Assembly (NCBI GenBank): GCA_030831945.1
Contig: JAURKC010000012.1
Location: 1 to 64,000, forward strand
Source: Ferruginibacter sp.
Lineage (GTDB): Bacteria > Bacteroidota > Bacteroidia > Chitinophagales > Chitinophagaceae
DNA length: 64,000 bases
Direction: 5' to 3'
Shown here: piece by piece, positions 37,318 through 47,025 of the stretch
How positions within the stretch are numbered: position 1 is the first letter of the stretch
Layout of the letters: each line of letters opens with the position of its first letter
Program-made: the position numbers and the translations under genes
The notes under the pieces: model-generated
What the model saw: the letters and a program-made list of their open reading frames with translations, nothing else
Told to the model about the DNA's origin: nothing
The model's database searches: none

Positions 37318-39846
37318 CTACCTTCCTCTAATTTTAATATTATCTCCAATCAATCCAGCTGTTCCAATCCGAATACCCGCAATGGTTTTATTACCGTCAT
37401 GATAAGCTGCAACAAAATCAATTCTAAATACTTTAAAGATATTTTCTATCCCAACAAATAATTCAGAATAATTATCAGATTGGTTGATATAAAATGAATT
37501 ACCACCAGCAACTAAATTCCAATTTAACCGATTAAAAAGGGGTATTTTGTTGGTCAACAATCCATTAAAATGATGCTCTAAGTGAACAATACTGAAAAAA
37601 GTTGCAGTAGTACTATTAGCATAATAAGGGGCCAATTGAAAACTATTTAAATATTCACCCGCTAGAATCGAAAGATTACCGTTAAAATGTTGGTAATCTT
37701 GAATCATCACTTTCTTTCTATTAATGAATCCACCTATTCCAATTTTATAACGGAATGTACCAGCCAATTTTAAATTTTTATCATCCCAAATATTAAAGTG
37801 CCATTTATCAAAATTTACATCGCTACCAAGTAAACCTTTTAAACCTTTCGTATAATTAAAACTAAAGGTGGGTAATTTTGAATCTATAGGTACTTTTCTA
37901 TTTGGATACTCAATAAAATGAAGTCCCGGTTTGATACTTAGATCCAAACTTACCATCAAAGCTTGGTGTCTTGTAAAATCGGCTTCATTGATTTTTTCGT
38001 AAGGATAGTTAGGTGTAAAGTGAATGGTATCCTTTTTAAAAAATGTAAAATTAGCAGTGTTTAGAAGAGGTATTCTGTCTTCATATAAGGTATTAATTCC
38101 CATCTGTAGTCCGCTTTCAAACTTCTTACTGAACCCGATATTTGAAAAAATATTTTCATAGGTTTTTAAATGATTAATTCCTGAAAATAGTGTGTTAATT
38201 GAATTAATTAAAGGTATTATAGGACTTTGCTTGTTGAACTGGGTAACCCTTTTACCCAATGAAAGATTCCATGATTGCCTTTTTAGCTTTTTATTTGAAT
38301 TCAGATTTCGATTTTGTAAACTCAAATCTAGCCAACCGTTTAAATGCGTATTAGAAAAACCATATCGAAGATTAGGACGAATGGAAAGTCTTTGTTTTTG
38401 ACCCCAAATTATTTTATCTATATACCCAGATGAATTGAATACAAGCCCTTCTGCAGTATTATATTCCAGTTTTTTAACCAGTGACGTAATTCCCCATCTA
38501 TAGTTACCTGAGAGACTATAATGCGTTCGATTAATGCCTTTCCAAAATATATTTGAAGGGTGAAGTTTACCTTGCATTTTTTTCAAAGAATCAATCGATT
38601 TTTTTGTAAGTGATGCAGCTTTTCTTACCTCAAATAAACTATCTTTTACTTGATAGTCTTTTGCCTCTTCTTTTTCAAGTGGCATCGGACGAACAGAATC
38701 CCAATAAGCTTTTGATTTTTTATTTACTCCGGTATCGTATTTGATAATCACTTTATCAAAATACTTTTTTGGAAAGGAAGGTTCAATATTATAGTCAGAA
38801 TAAACATTTACAAAATTAGCGACTGCTTCAATACCGAATTGATTAAAGCTAAAGTGAAGCAATTGATTTTTAACACTCCAAACTTCATTATCAACAGGTA
38901 TATAAAGTTGAGTAATTTGAAGAGAGTCAATAACTTCCAATTGAGATTTCTTTGTCAACAGTAAATCTACACTATGAATTCGCCAATCAGATTCGGAAAT
39001 ATTAATAATGCCAGAAAATAACGGTTCATAATTTCTACGAGGTTTAACCCGAATTGTATTAATCTCTTTTCCATTTTCAAAAAAACTACCTAAGAATTTA
39101 AAACTATAAAAACTGATTGCTCCATCGGCAATAGGAGACACAAATCCGCGGGGATTCAATCTTTCTGCAAAGACAGTTACATTATTTTGGTAAAAAGAAA
39201 GAAAAGCAGGAAAAGTAAAACCAAATCCACCGCTACCACTTACTCTGCTACTTTTTACATCTATTTTAAATTTATCTGGCAACTGTCTAGCTACAGAAGA
39301 TATTGACTCCGATAAATAAATTACTCCTTGACCAGAAGAATCCAGTAACCTATTCCTTCCAACATCTTCTGGCATTTTCTTTCCGAAAATCTTATTGGGT
39401 AGCTTACGAAGTTTCACCATATTCTTGGTATAAAGCTCACAAGTAAATCCTTTTACCTGACGCTGATAATACTCTCTTTTTTTAATAGCAGCGCGAATAA
39501 TTGCATAAGCTGGATCTTCATCCGTATTCTTTATAACTACCTCCTTCATCAAAAGTTTTTGATCAGATAATACAAAGGATATTTCCTTGTCACTTGAAGT
39601 AATGGTGATTTCTTCTTGCCGAGAAGCATAGCCAATATGTTGGCAAACTAAAGTGTATTTTCCAGGAGAAAGAGAGATAACAAACCTTGCCCTATTATTT
39701 GCACTGACACCTATTGAGGTTCCTTTAACAGTAATGGAAGAAAAAGGTAATAGATCCCCTTTGTCAGTAAATATAGTCCCCGTAATTTTTTGTGCAACAA
39801 TATTTTCAAAAAGAAAAAAAGAAAGAAGAAAAAACAATACCCGCAT
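37318..39846 (-). CDS. DUF5686 outer-membrane protein with carboxypeptidase-regulatory domain
   Basis: 842 residues. Signal peptide about 1-18 (ending ENIVAQ), a CarbopepD-reg-like domain about 20-100 (ITGTIFTDKGDLLPFSSITV ... YTLVCQHIGY), then a long region with IIRAAIKKREYYQRQVKGFTCELY that is characteristic of DUF5686, and a predicted beta-barrel C-terminus ending GTAGLIGDNIKIRGR. Common in Bacteroidota; probably an outer-membrane barrel of unknown role. Confidence 0.9.
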   Translation of the reverse strand: MRVLFFLLSFFLFENIVAQKITGTIFTDKGDLLPFSSITVKGTSIGVSANNRARFVISLSPGKYTLVCQHIGYASRQEEITITSSDKEISFVLSDQKLLMKEVVIKNTDEDPAYAIIRAAIKKREYYQRQVKGFTCELYTKNMVKLRKLPNKIFGKKMPEDVGRNRLLDSSGQGVIYLSESISSVARQLPDKFKIDVKSSRVSGSGGFGFTFPAFLSFYQNNVTVFAERLNPRGFVSPIADGAISFYSFKFLGSFFENGKEINTIRVKPRRNYEPLFSGIINISESDWRIHSVDLLLTKKSQLEVIDSLQITQLYIPVDNEVWSVKNQLLHFSFNQFGIEAVANFVNVYSDYNIEPSFPKKYFDKVIIKYDTGVNKKSKAYWDSVRPMPLEKEEAKDYQVKDSLFEVRKAASLTKKSIDSLKKMQGKLHPSNIFWKGINRTHYSLSGNYRWGITSLVKKLEYNTAEGLVFNSSGYIDKIIWGQKQRLSIRPNLRYGFSNTHLNGWLDLSLQNRNLNSNKKLKRQSWNLSLGKRVTQFNKQSPIIPLINSINTLFSGINHLKTYENIFSNIGFSKKFESGLQMGINTLYEDRIPLLNTANFTFFKKDTIHFTPNYPYEKINEADFTRHQALMVSLDLSIKPGLHFIEYPNRKVPIDSKLPTFSFNYTKGLKGLLGSDVNFDKWHFNIWDDKNLKLAGTFRYKIGIGGFINRKKVMIQDYQHFNGNLSILAGEYLNSFQLAPYYANSTTATFFSIVHLEHHFNGLLTNKIPLFNRLNWNLVAGGNSFYINQSDNYSELFVGIENIFKVFRIDFVAAYHDGNKTIAGIRIGTAGLIGDNIKIRGR

Positions 39847-39890
39847 AAAAAAATTTTAGACCACTCCTAAATAAGCCATGATAACCCCAA

Positions 39891-40229
39891 TTATTTTCGA
39901 CGCACAAAACTGCCAGCCAATGCTGCAAAACCTGCTACTAATCCGCCAATCAATGCAGTCACAATAATTAACAGAATAGGATTCCCCATTTTAAGTATCA
40001 ATGCGACCTTTCCTGCCAACAAGTGATTATTGTTGCTGCTAATGACCCATGCTAAAGCTCCCCACAATAAAAAAAGGGCGGTAAAGCCTGACAAAAAAGA
40101 CTTGATCGGATTTTGAGGAATTAGGCTAGTTACAATAAATGCTACCAAAGCTATTGTCCACCAGGGTAAATATAAACCAACTGCTAGGCTTAGCAAGGCG
40201 ATTAATAAAACTGAAACTATAAATTTCAT
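39891..40229 (-). CDS. Small membrane protein, unknown function
   Basis: 112 residues with four predicted membrane segments (about 3-20, 24-40, 45-65, 82-105) and a basic end SFVRRK. Not recognised. Lies between the DUF5686 gene (44 bp) and the penicillin acylase gene (65 bp), all on the same strand, so it may be co-transcribed with them. Confidence 0.75.
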   Translation of the reverse strand: MKFIVSVLLIALLSLAVGLYLPWWTIALVAFIVTSLIPQNPIKSFLSGFTALFLLWGALAWVISSNNNHLLAGKVALILKMGNPILLIIVTALIGGLVAGFAALAGSFVRRK

Positions 40230-40294
40230 AACTTAAAAAATTTAAAATGTATTTACAAAAATGTCTTTTTCGAAATGTAAGGATTTCTAATTGG

Positions 40295-42727
40295 CTAATT
40301 AGTAAAAGACATCTTCCATTGAACCCTACTATCTCCTTCTTCATCAGCTGCCATCATCCAGAGTGGATAATAAGTTCCAGATGCCCAATGATCAATAAAA
40401 TTATCATAAAATCGACTTCCTGGATTTCCATTCTGGCCACCTGGATATACTCCATAAGCTTCTGTTTTTGGAGTTAGACTTACAATCATTCTCCAACTAG
40501 GACCATGATTTGGTTTGGTAGCATTAATACTATGCGTTCCACCTCCAATGGATAAATGTAATCGACTAAGCGGCTCAAGTTTTGTCAAATGATTCACCCG
40601 AGTATCCTTAAATTTAGACCATTCAAGCCTTCCTTCCATTTGAGCTTTTTCTAGTACCGCTATTGAATTTTTAAATGCAATCGTTATATCATCTGACAAG
40701 GTTTCAATTGCTGTAGTATTAATATTGTCTATAAATTTATAGACTGTGTCACTCAATATGCCTTGAAGTAAAGTGCTTTCAAGTGGCCTTATAATTACTG
40801 GAGGAGCATTTTTGAATTCATCATCAAATACCAGTTTACTAAAGTTGGTCCATAGTACATCAAACACGGTGGCTCCTCTTGAATAAGGTGCGTTGTTGTA
40901 ATCCCATGCCTTCAATAAACGGAGCATTTTTATTTCATTGGGTGATAACCCACTTTCATTTATATTATTCAAAAGTATTGGTGTCGCCATTTCAGCAAAT
41001 ACATTGTAATCATTAGTTTGTAATGACATCATATCTTTCGGAGTAATCTCATTCATATCTTGTAGTCGTCTATTAATAATAATTCCTCGATACAAGGGAT
41101 ATCCTCTTCCTAAATAATAGGGATAACTTGAGTCTGCTGGATCTTGATTAGCACTACTAACAAAATTTCTAGAAGGATTGTATTGAAAAGGAGTTTCTTC
41201 AAAGGGAATCATGGCTTGCCATTGATAAGTACTATCGGTACCAGGCATAATAAAATCACCCTGCCCTTTCCACTTTGCAGGCCATTCACCCTGTGTACGC
41301 ATCGCAATATCACCTACTTTGTTAGCAAAGGCAAAATTTTGACCAGGAGTCTTCATGTTACTAATAGCGGATAAATAATCTTCGTAATTACGCGCTCTAT
41401 TCAATTGCATGAATGTTTTTAACTCATTGCTTTTGTCATGTGCTTTCCAACGTACTGAAAAATACCTTGAATTAGAAGCCCTACCACCACTAAAAGATTG
41501 ATCATACATGACTGGACCAAAAACTGTGTAGGCAACCGTATCCATATAAGTAGCGGAATCTTTTATTAATATTGTTTCATACCTAAACTCAGTTTTTCTC
41601 CAGGCACTATCATACCAATACTCCCGTTTACTTTCATCTTTAAATTTAATCTCGTAATAATCTCTTACATCTCTACCGCCATTGGTAACGCCCCAAGCAC
41701 AACTATCATTATATCCTATTATTACAGCAGGAGCTCCAGGAAAAGTGGCACCATAAACATTTAATTCTGGAGTATGCAATTGCATTTCGTACCAAAGAGA
41801 AGGAAGATTTAATCCCAAATGTGGATCGTTACATAAGATAGGTGAGCCAGATTTAGTTTTTGCTCCATTAACAGCCCAATTATTACTTCCATTATTTCTA
41901 TCAGGCTTTTCCTCCTGAGTAGTAACTGCAAGATCTTCTTTATTTAAATAAATAGAATCTGCATCAGCAGGTACCTTAAGCTCAATGGAGGCTTTTTCAT
42001 AGATAGTACCTTTGGGAATGATAGGGTCTAATGAATCTTGATAAGATGGATAAAGCTTAGTGAAATCCTCTTTGCTAAAATAATTTTTAGCATTGGTCAT
42101 TTCAAAATCATTATCATGACCAGCTAAATTTTCTGACATATTTTTTAAAAATAAAGCAGATTTTAAGTTGCTCCATTTTTCGGGCTTATATCCCATCAGT
42201 TTATATTCCAAAGGGAGAGAACTTTCAGTAAGGGAAGCGATGTAGGCATTTACCCCCTCCGTATAGGAATCACAAGCCAATTTGGTCTGTGGATCTTTCT
42301 CCATTTCTTTTAAAGATGACTCTGCAGCATAAACCATCCCTAATCTTCTAAATTCACGGTCATGCTTAAGCGCAATTTTTCCAACAATTTCGCTTGCCCT
42401 TCCAGCAGCTGCATGCGTTTGCAATTCCATTTGCCACAAACGAAATTTAGCATGCAAAAAACCCTGAACAAAATATAGGTCCCGATCACGCTCAGCAAAA
42501 ATATGGGGTACCAAACGATCGTCGAGATAAACCTGGACTTTACCAGTAAGTTGAGGAAATTTAAACTCCTCACTAAAACTAGCTTGGCTACTCTCTGCAT
42601 TTTGCCAAATCCCATGCTGGGGACTCAATAATTTACCCAAAGGGGCAGGAAGTAATAATTTCGAATTTAGTGTAACAACCAATCCGGCTGTAATAACACT
42701 TGAAATAAGTAAAGGCAAGATTCTCAT
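40295..42727 (-). CDS. Penicillin acylase family N-terminal-nucleophile hydrolase
   Basis: 810 residues. An N-terminal membrane/signal segment (about 3-25) precedes the alpha chain; the autocatalytic nucleophile is Ser281 in NNGSNNWAVNGAKTKSG, followed by NDPHLGLNLPSLWYEMQL as in all family members. A spacer peptide before Ser281 would be removed on maturation. The C-terminus has GGQNGNPGSRFYDNFIDHWASG, the usual active-site part of the beta chain. It hydrolyses amide bonds; natural substrates may be acyl-homoserine lactones or other acyl amides. Confidence 0.93.
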   Translation of the reverse strand: MRILPLLISSVITAGLVVTLNSKLLLPAPLGKLLSPQHGIWQNAESSQASFSEEFKFPQLTGKVQVYLDDRLVPHIFAERDRDLYFVQGFLHAKFRLWQMELQTHAAAGRASEIVGKIALKHDREFRRLGMVYAAESSLKEMEKDPQTKLACDSYTEGVNAYIASLTESSLPLEYKLMGYKPEKWSNLKSALFLKNMSENLAGHDNDFEMTNAKNYFSKEDFTKLYPSYQDSLDPIIPKGTIYEKASIELKVPADADSIYLNKEDLAVTTQEEKPDRNNGSNNWAVNGAKTKSGSPILCNDPHLGLNLPSLWYEMQLHTPELNVYGATFPGAPAVIIGYNDSCAWGVTNGGRDVRDYYEIKFKDESKREYWYDSAWRKTEFRYETILIKDSATYMDTVAYTVFGPVMYDQSFSGGRASNSRYFSVRWKAHDKSNELKTFMQLNRARNYEDYLSAISNMKTPGQNFAFANKVGDIAMRTQGEWPAKWKGQGDFIMPGTDSTYQWQAMIPFEETPFQYNPSRNFVSSANQDPADSSYPYYLGRGYPLYRGIIINRRLQDMNEITPKDMMSLQTNDYNVFAEMATPILLNNINESGLSPNEIKMLRLLKAWDYNNAPYSRGATVFDVLWTNFSKLVFDDEFKNAPPVIIRPLESTLLQGILSDTVYKFIDNINTTAIETLSDDITIAFKNSIAVLEKAQMEGRLEWSKFKDTRVNHLTKLEPLSRLHLSIGGGTHSINATKPNHGPSWRMIVSLTPKTEAYGVYPGGQNGNPGSRFYDNFIDHWASGTYYPLWMMAADEEGDSRVQWKMSFTN

Positions 42728-42824
42728 TGGAAAATAATTAAACTGTAAATTAATAAAACCTTGCTTACCAGCCCAAAATACTCTCAGGTAATTAGCTAGA
42801 GCGCTAAAATAACCTTAACAGAAA

Positions 42825-42854
42825 CAATGAAGGATGCTCAATTATCCTTCATTG
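42825..42854. promoter_or_regulatory. Operator-like inverted repeat at the miaE promoter
   Basis: Perfect 11-bp arms CAATGAAGGAT (42825-42835) and ATCCTTCATTG (42844-42854), 8-nt loop. It ends 4 bp before the predicted -7 box of miaE. No gene ends nearby on the plus strand, so it is unlikely to be a terminator; a protein-binding site is the better guess. Confidence 0.5.
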
Positions 42855-42858
42855 CATT

Positions 42859-42866
42859 TAATTTTG
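42859..42866 (+). promoter_or_regulatory. Predicted -7 box of miaE, adjacent to ATG
   Basis: TAATTTTG followed by TACA and the ATG at 42871. Transcription would begin at or beside the start codon. Confidence 0.55.
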
Positions 42867-42870
42867 TACA

Positions 42871-43482
42871 ATGGAATCATTGCAAACAGATGTAAAAAAT
42901 ATACTGGGTCTTCAATTACCTTCTGATCCTCGATGGGTAAATCTTGCGGAAATGCAATTGGAAGAAATATTGACCGACCATGCCTATTGTGAGCAAAAAG
43001 CAGCCACCACTTGTATTACTTTAATACAGCGATACTCCGACAAGGAAAAATTGGTAAATGAATTAAGTCCTATTGTAACTGAAGAATGGGGACACTTTAG
43101 ATTGGTGCTTGCTGAACTACATAAAAGGAAATTAACCTTGGGTAAACAGCGAAAAGATATTTATGTCAATAAACTACTCGAATTTCAAAAAAAAGGTGGA
43201 AGTGCAGAAGAACGTATGCTAGATCATCTATTAACCATGGCATTGATTGAAGCAAGAAGTTGTGAGCGTTTTAAAAGATTAAGCGAGGGTTTAGACGATG
43301 AATATATGAGAAGATTTTATAGGAAATTTATGGAAAGCGAAGCAGGACATTATACCCTATTTATTGACCTTTGCGATACCTACTTCCCAAAGACAAAAGT
43401 TAGAAAAAGATGGAAAGAATGGTTAGCATACGAAAAAAAAATAATGGATGAAATGGAAGTACGTGGCGATAGAGTTCATTAA
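42871..43482 (+). CDS. miaE: tRNA-(ms2io6A37) hydroxylase
   Basis: 203 residues. Ferritin-like di-iron helices: TEEWGHFRLVLAEL, LIEARSCERFKRLSEG and ESEAGHYTLFIDLCD provide the paired E and ExxH ligands. FLQKK-like and VNKLLEFQKKGGSAEERMLDHL loops also match MiaE. It hydroxylates the isopentenyl group of ms2i6A at position 37 of tRNAs reading UNN codons, using oxygen. No miaA or miaB is in the window. Confidence 0.92.
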   Translation: MESLQTDVKNILGLQLPSDPRWVNLAEMQLEEILTDHAYCEQKAATTCITLIQRYSDKEKLVNELSPIVTEEWGHFRLVLAELHKRKLTLGKQRKDIYVNKLLEFQKKGGSAEERMLDHLLTMALIEARSCERFKRLSEGLDDEYMRRFYRKFMESEAGHYTLFIDLCDTYFPKTKVRKRWKEWLAYEKKIMDEMEVRGDRVH

Positions 43483-43516
43483 AAGAATTACTCAGTGTAA
43501 GTAAAGTTTGATTCAA

Positions 43517-44491
43517 CTACTTCCCTCTAAAATAAGTCAACTCTTCATTAAAATTGATATAAGGATACATTTTACTCAACGTTAAAAGCTTTTGCAAATG
43601 GGTTTCCAAGAATTTTTTATGTAATTCAGAAGTGGGTTGAAATGGCTTATGATTTCTCGCCGCATTAATAATATTAATTTCTTTCATCAATATTTGGGTA
43701 TCCTCATCAATACAAGCAGGTACAAATTTTTCCCAAACATAATTTGTAGCAGCATAATTAGGATGGACCATATCTTCTGCATAAAAACGATAATCTCTTA
43801 AGTCGTCTATCACTAGTTCGTAGGCTGGGAAATAAAATACATTATCTCTAGAATCCGAAAGGTGATGAACTGACTGTATCAAAACTGCTTTGCTACGATT
43901 ATTTTCAATAAAACCTTCTCTAAGATGACGGACTGGACTTACAGTAAAAATCACTTTTGCACTTGGGTTCACTTTTGATATCTCATCTAACATTGTCTCA
44001 AAAGCTGCTGTCACTTCTTCTATCTTGAGCAGTCTTTTACTGAATTTATCCGTTGGCACCTTATGGCAATTAGCAACCACCTGTTTATTTTCAAGCTCAT
44101 ATACAAAGGCTGAACCTACCGTAATAAAAATCCAATCGGCAGTTACAATAAAATCACTTGCGGCAAGGGTTGAATCATTTATCTCCTTTATACAAATTGA
44201 TTTATCAGGATGTGAAAAACGACTATGATGATCCCAACTATTCCAGCATTCATTTTGAAAAAATAGTTCTCCTTCTTTAGTAGGTTGATTCGAAATATAG
44301 GAATGTACAGATGAAGCAATACTAATAGGATTGAATAAAATTCCATTGGGATTTTCTAAAACAGAAAACTTATGTTGTCTAAGTTTTGTCCCGATATTTT
44401 CAGTAAAGCAAGAACCTATCAACAATAATTTATCAAAATGACGAATTGTTGTTGAGAATTTTTTTGGAGTAAATGCTAAATGAAAATCCAT
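43517..44491 (-). CDS. GSCFA domain protein
   Basis: 324 residues. LLIGSCFTENIGTKLRQHKF near the start is the name-giving GSCFA motif; NPNGILFNPISIASSV, FIVTADWIFITVGSAFVYEL and DMVHPNYAATNYVWEKF are also family-typical, the last resembling the catalytic Asp-His block of SGNH esterases. Probably an acyl or acetyl esterase/transferase-like enzyme; no experimental role known to me. No signal peptide. Confidence 0.9.
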   Translation of the reverse strand: MDFHLAFTPKKFSTTIRHFDKLLLIGSCFTENIGTKLRQHKFSVLENPNGILFNPISIASSVHSYISNQPTKEGELFFQNECWNSWDHHSRFSHPDKSICIKEINDSTLAASDFIVTADWIFITVGSAFVYELENKQVVANCHKVPTDKFSKRLLKIEEVTAAFETMLDEISKVNPSAKVIFTVSPVRHLREGFIENNRSKAVLIQSVHHLSDSRDNVFYFPAYELVIDDLRDYRFYAEDMVHPNYAATNYVWEKFVPACIDEDTQILMKEINIINAARNHKPFQPTSELHKKFLETHLQKLLTLSKMYPYINFNEELTYFRGK

Positions 44492-44649
44492 AAAAATATA
44501 AATAGGTATACGAATTTACAGCAATGTTTTTTAATGAGAATAATAATTAAAAAAGAACGACATTTAACTAAAATTATCCAGCTGATTCTTTATTGATTTC
44601 CCATTTAATTAGTTTAGCAAGCAAGCTGGCTCTACTCAAAATAAATCGA

Positions 44650-45474
44650 ATGAAAAAACTATTCATCTTATTCACGCTCCTATTATTTATCTGCTCTTTT
44701 TCAAGAAAGAAAATTACTTGGGTAGCAATCGGTGATTCCATCACGTATTTAAATGAGCATACCAATGAAACTGGCGACAGAATAACAAAGGGATATATGA
44801 CTCGGGTAGTTGAAAAGCTTCCATATATTAACTATATCAACCAAGGCCATAATGGATGGACTTCGGGAGCTATTGCTGAAAACCTTGAAAAAATAGCTAT
44901 CCCTTATGCGGATGTCTATTCACTTTTTTTAGGCACTAATGATTGGTGGCAAGGTCGAGTGATTGGAAATCTTGCAGACTATAAAAACAATACTGGAAAC
45001 CAAACAGTTTATGGATCATTTCGCCTTATAATCAACCAGCTTCGCAGCTTAAATAATAAGGCTACAATAATTTTAATTACCCCCATGCAAAGGGGCGACT
45101 TCGTATACGTTGCCAATATGAAAAACAATGCCTATGGTTCCTATAAAGAGAAGAAGGGACAAATGCTTGCTCAATTTGCTTTAGCCATAGATTCAATCGC
45201 TCAATTCGAGCAATTCACTCTTGTTGATTTATATAATACGAGTAGCTTAAGCGTAGAGAAAATGGTAAAATACAAAAGACTAAAAGATCCCCAATCGGGA
45301 AACTATAAAAACTTTCCCTATCCTAGTTTTATTGGAATTCCTTTTAATCCAGCAACAGATGAATATCCCTACCCAACAGAAGCAATCGATATTACTTATG
45401 ATGGTCTTCATCCTTCGGACAAAGGGTATGCAATCATAGCCAATAAATTAGTGAGTATTTTAAAGAAATTTTAG
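44650..45474 (+). CDS. Secreted SGNH/GDSL hydrolase
   Basis: 274 residues from the ATG at 44650, which begins a signal peptide (MKKLFILFTLLLFICSF); a frame 19 codons longer lacks one. Blocks of the family: AIGDSITYLNE (nucleophile Ser), GHNGWTSG, LGTNDWWQG, and DGLHPSDKGYAIIANKL (Asp-His). Likely a periplasmic or surface esterase, possibly acting on acetylated carbohydrate. The divergent neighbour is a GSCFA protein of similar probable chemistry. Confidence 0.9.
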   Translation: MKKLFILFTLLLFICSFSRKKITWVAIGDSITYLNEHTNETGDRITKGYMTRVVEKLPYINYINQGHNGWTSGAIAENLEKIAIPYADVYSLFLGTNDWWQGRVIGNLADYKNNTGNQTVYGSFRLIINQLRSLNNKATIILITPMQRGDFVYVANMKNNAYGSYKEKKGQMLAQFALAIDSIAQFEQFTLVDLYNTSSLSVEKMVKYKRLKDPQSGNYKNFPYPSFIGIPFNPATDEYPYPTEAIDITYDGLHPSDKGYAIIANKLVSILKKF

Positions 45475-45522
45475 TGCTCGAAATTTGATTGTATTTTTTT
45501 CAACTTAAATAGTGAATATAAA

Positions 45523-45553
45523 AAAGGCAGCCTTTTCAACAAGGGCTGCCTTT
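45523..45553. terminator. Bidirectional terminator between convergent genes
   Basis: Stem AAAGGCAGCC / GGCTGCCTTT (45523-45532 and 45544-45553) flanked by A-run and T-rich sequence; serves the SGNH gene and the TPR-like gene that end on either side. Confidence 0.8.
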
Positions 45554-45572
45554 ATATTATAATTCAATCTGT

Positions 45573-46841
45573 CTATTCAAATGCCTTCATCTTAGCATCA
45601 TAAAAAGCCACTTTTTCAGCATCTTTCTTTATCTCGTAAATACTTTTTAATATAGAAAAAGATTGTTTACAGTTAACTTTATCTGAACTCTTAGGTTTAG
45701 CGATAGTACCATAGATAGAAATAGTAGCTTCTGCAAAAGGAATTGCCTGGTCCATAGCAAGAACTGATTGAGCCTGTATCTCTTTTTTCTTTTTTAAATC
45801 TTCGGGTTTAACACCTTTTATATTTCTAGCTTCTTCTGAAATGTCTATTGAATTGTTATAAAAAAAATTGGCTAATAAGAAATTGGCTTCGATAGTAGAT
45901 TTAATTGCTATCGCTTTTTTCATAACCTCAGGTAACTTATTTTTAAAGTCATTAGTATTCACCTTCTGCATTTCATCAGAATAAATGTAACGGTAAAGTT
46001 CAACTGCATAATTGTAACACAAAGCGTAATTTCCTGGAATCTTAGCCACTAATTCTTCATATTTCGAGAAAATCTCTGGTTTCCCTACCCCATCAGTAGC
46101 TTCTTCAATTTGCATTCCAATCCAATATTCATTATTTGTTGGATAGAATTTTTTTGCCTTTGCAATTAGGTTGTCAAAAGATGCCTTTTCTTTTTTGGCC
46201 TTGTAGCGCTCAGCCATTACTTGATAAGCATCAATATACTCTTCTCCTGAAACATTGGCATCAATTAATTTGGTATAAAAAACTGCCGCTTCATCTGGCA
46301 TTTTAGCTTCTCCAGCAGCAATGGCTGTATATAAAACTAAAGTAGTATCAAGGTTAGTAAATTTAAATCCATTAGGTCCAACCAAGTTATTTGTAGAAAT
46401 GTATTCATGTACTTCCAAGGCCTTTTTGAAAAATGCAACAGCAGTAGCAGGATTTTTTGCCATATAAGATCTTACTCCCAATTCGGAAAAATACCCAATA
46501 TACAAATCAAATATAGGACCATTGTTACGCTCTATTAGTAGCGGCACTTTAGGATCTAATTCTCTATATTTTTTTAAAGCAGCAAAAGCGGTTGCTTTCA
46601 ACTCTGCACTCAGACTATCAGTTTGTGTAGAATCCCTAGATGCTTCTATATAAATTGCTCCTTTATAAAACCAACCTTCTGCTTTTAAAGCATTTTTAGG
46701 TACAGACAAAAACTTATCTACTGCCTCTTTACCCTTTTTTGTTTGACCAAGTAGAGAGTAGTTTTTTAAATCTTTAATGTCTTGAGCTTTTATACCCAAA
46801 AACATATTACATAAAACAATTAAAAAGAAAAGCTTTTTCAT
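45573..46841 (-). CDS. Exported TPR-like protein, unknown function
   Basis: 422 residues from the ATG at 46841, which starts a signal peptide (MKKLFFLIVLCNMFLGIKAQ); the 36 residues of the longer frame do not look like coding sequence. Helical repeats resembling tetratricopeptide units recur (GWFYKGAIYIEASRDS, AVAFFKKALEVHEYI, YALCYNYAVELYRYIYS). A TACCTTTG -7 box lies about 20 bp upstream. Probably a periplasmic scaffold; no specific role can be given. Confidence 0.85.
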   Translation of the reverse strand: MKKLFFLIVLCNMFLGIKAQDIKDLKNYSLLGQTKKGKEAVDKFLSVPKNALKAEGWFYKGAIYIEASRDSTQTDSLSAELKATAFAALKKYRELDPKVPLLIERNNGPIFDLYIGYFSELGVRSYMAKNPATAVAFFKKALEVHEYISTNNLVGPNGFKFTNLDTTLVLYTAIAAGEAKMPDEAAVFYTKLIDANVSGEEYIDAYQVMAERYKAKKEKASFDNLIAKAKKFYPTNNEYWIGMQIEEATDGVGKPEIFSKYEELVAKIPGNYALCYNYAVELYRYIYSDEMQKVNTNDFKNKLPEVMKKAIAIKSTIEANFLLANFFYNNSIDISEEARNIKGVKPEDLKKKKEIQAQSVLAMDQAIPFAEATISIYGTIAKPKSSDKVNCKQSFSILKSIYEIKKDAEKVAFYDAKMKAFE

Positions 46842-46859
46842 ATCATTAAATTTTAAAGA

Positions 46860-46867
46860 CAAAGGTA
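46860..46867 (-). promoter_or_regulatory. Predicted -7 box of the TPR-like gene
   Basis: TACCTTTG on the minus strand, consensus TAnnTTTG; leader about 14 nt. Its position supports the ATG at 46841 over the longer frame. Confidence 0.55.
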
Positions 46868-46991
46868 TTAGTTTGTTCTTAATACAAATCAATGAGCGAT
46901 AAAATTTCACAAATCTGCTTAAAAATGACAAAATCAGGCCTCGAATCACTAAATTTTAGCTAAAGGATTACTTATGGCTATTAACATTTGT

Positions 46992-46999
46992 TACATTTG
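46992..46999 (+). promoter_or_regulatory. Predicted -7 box of dnaG
   Basis: TACATTTG, 26 bp before the TTG start; leader about 20 nt. Confidence 0.55.
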
Positions 47000-47025
47000 C
47001 CCAAACAGACCTTAGAATTATTTAA

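Noticed and set aside
46842..46949. 36-residue N-terminal extension of the TPR-like gene
   Set aside because: It precedes a perfect signal peptide, contains a promoter-like box and has no coding character.
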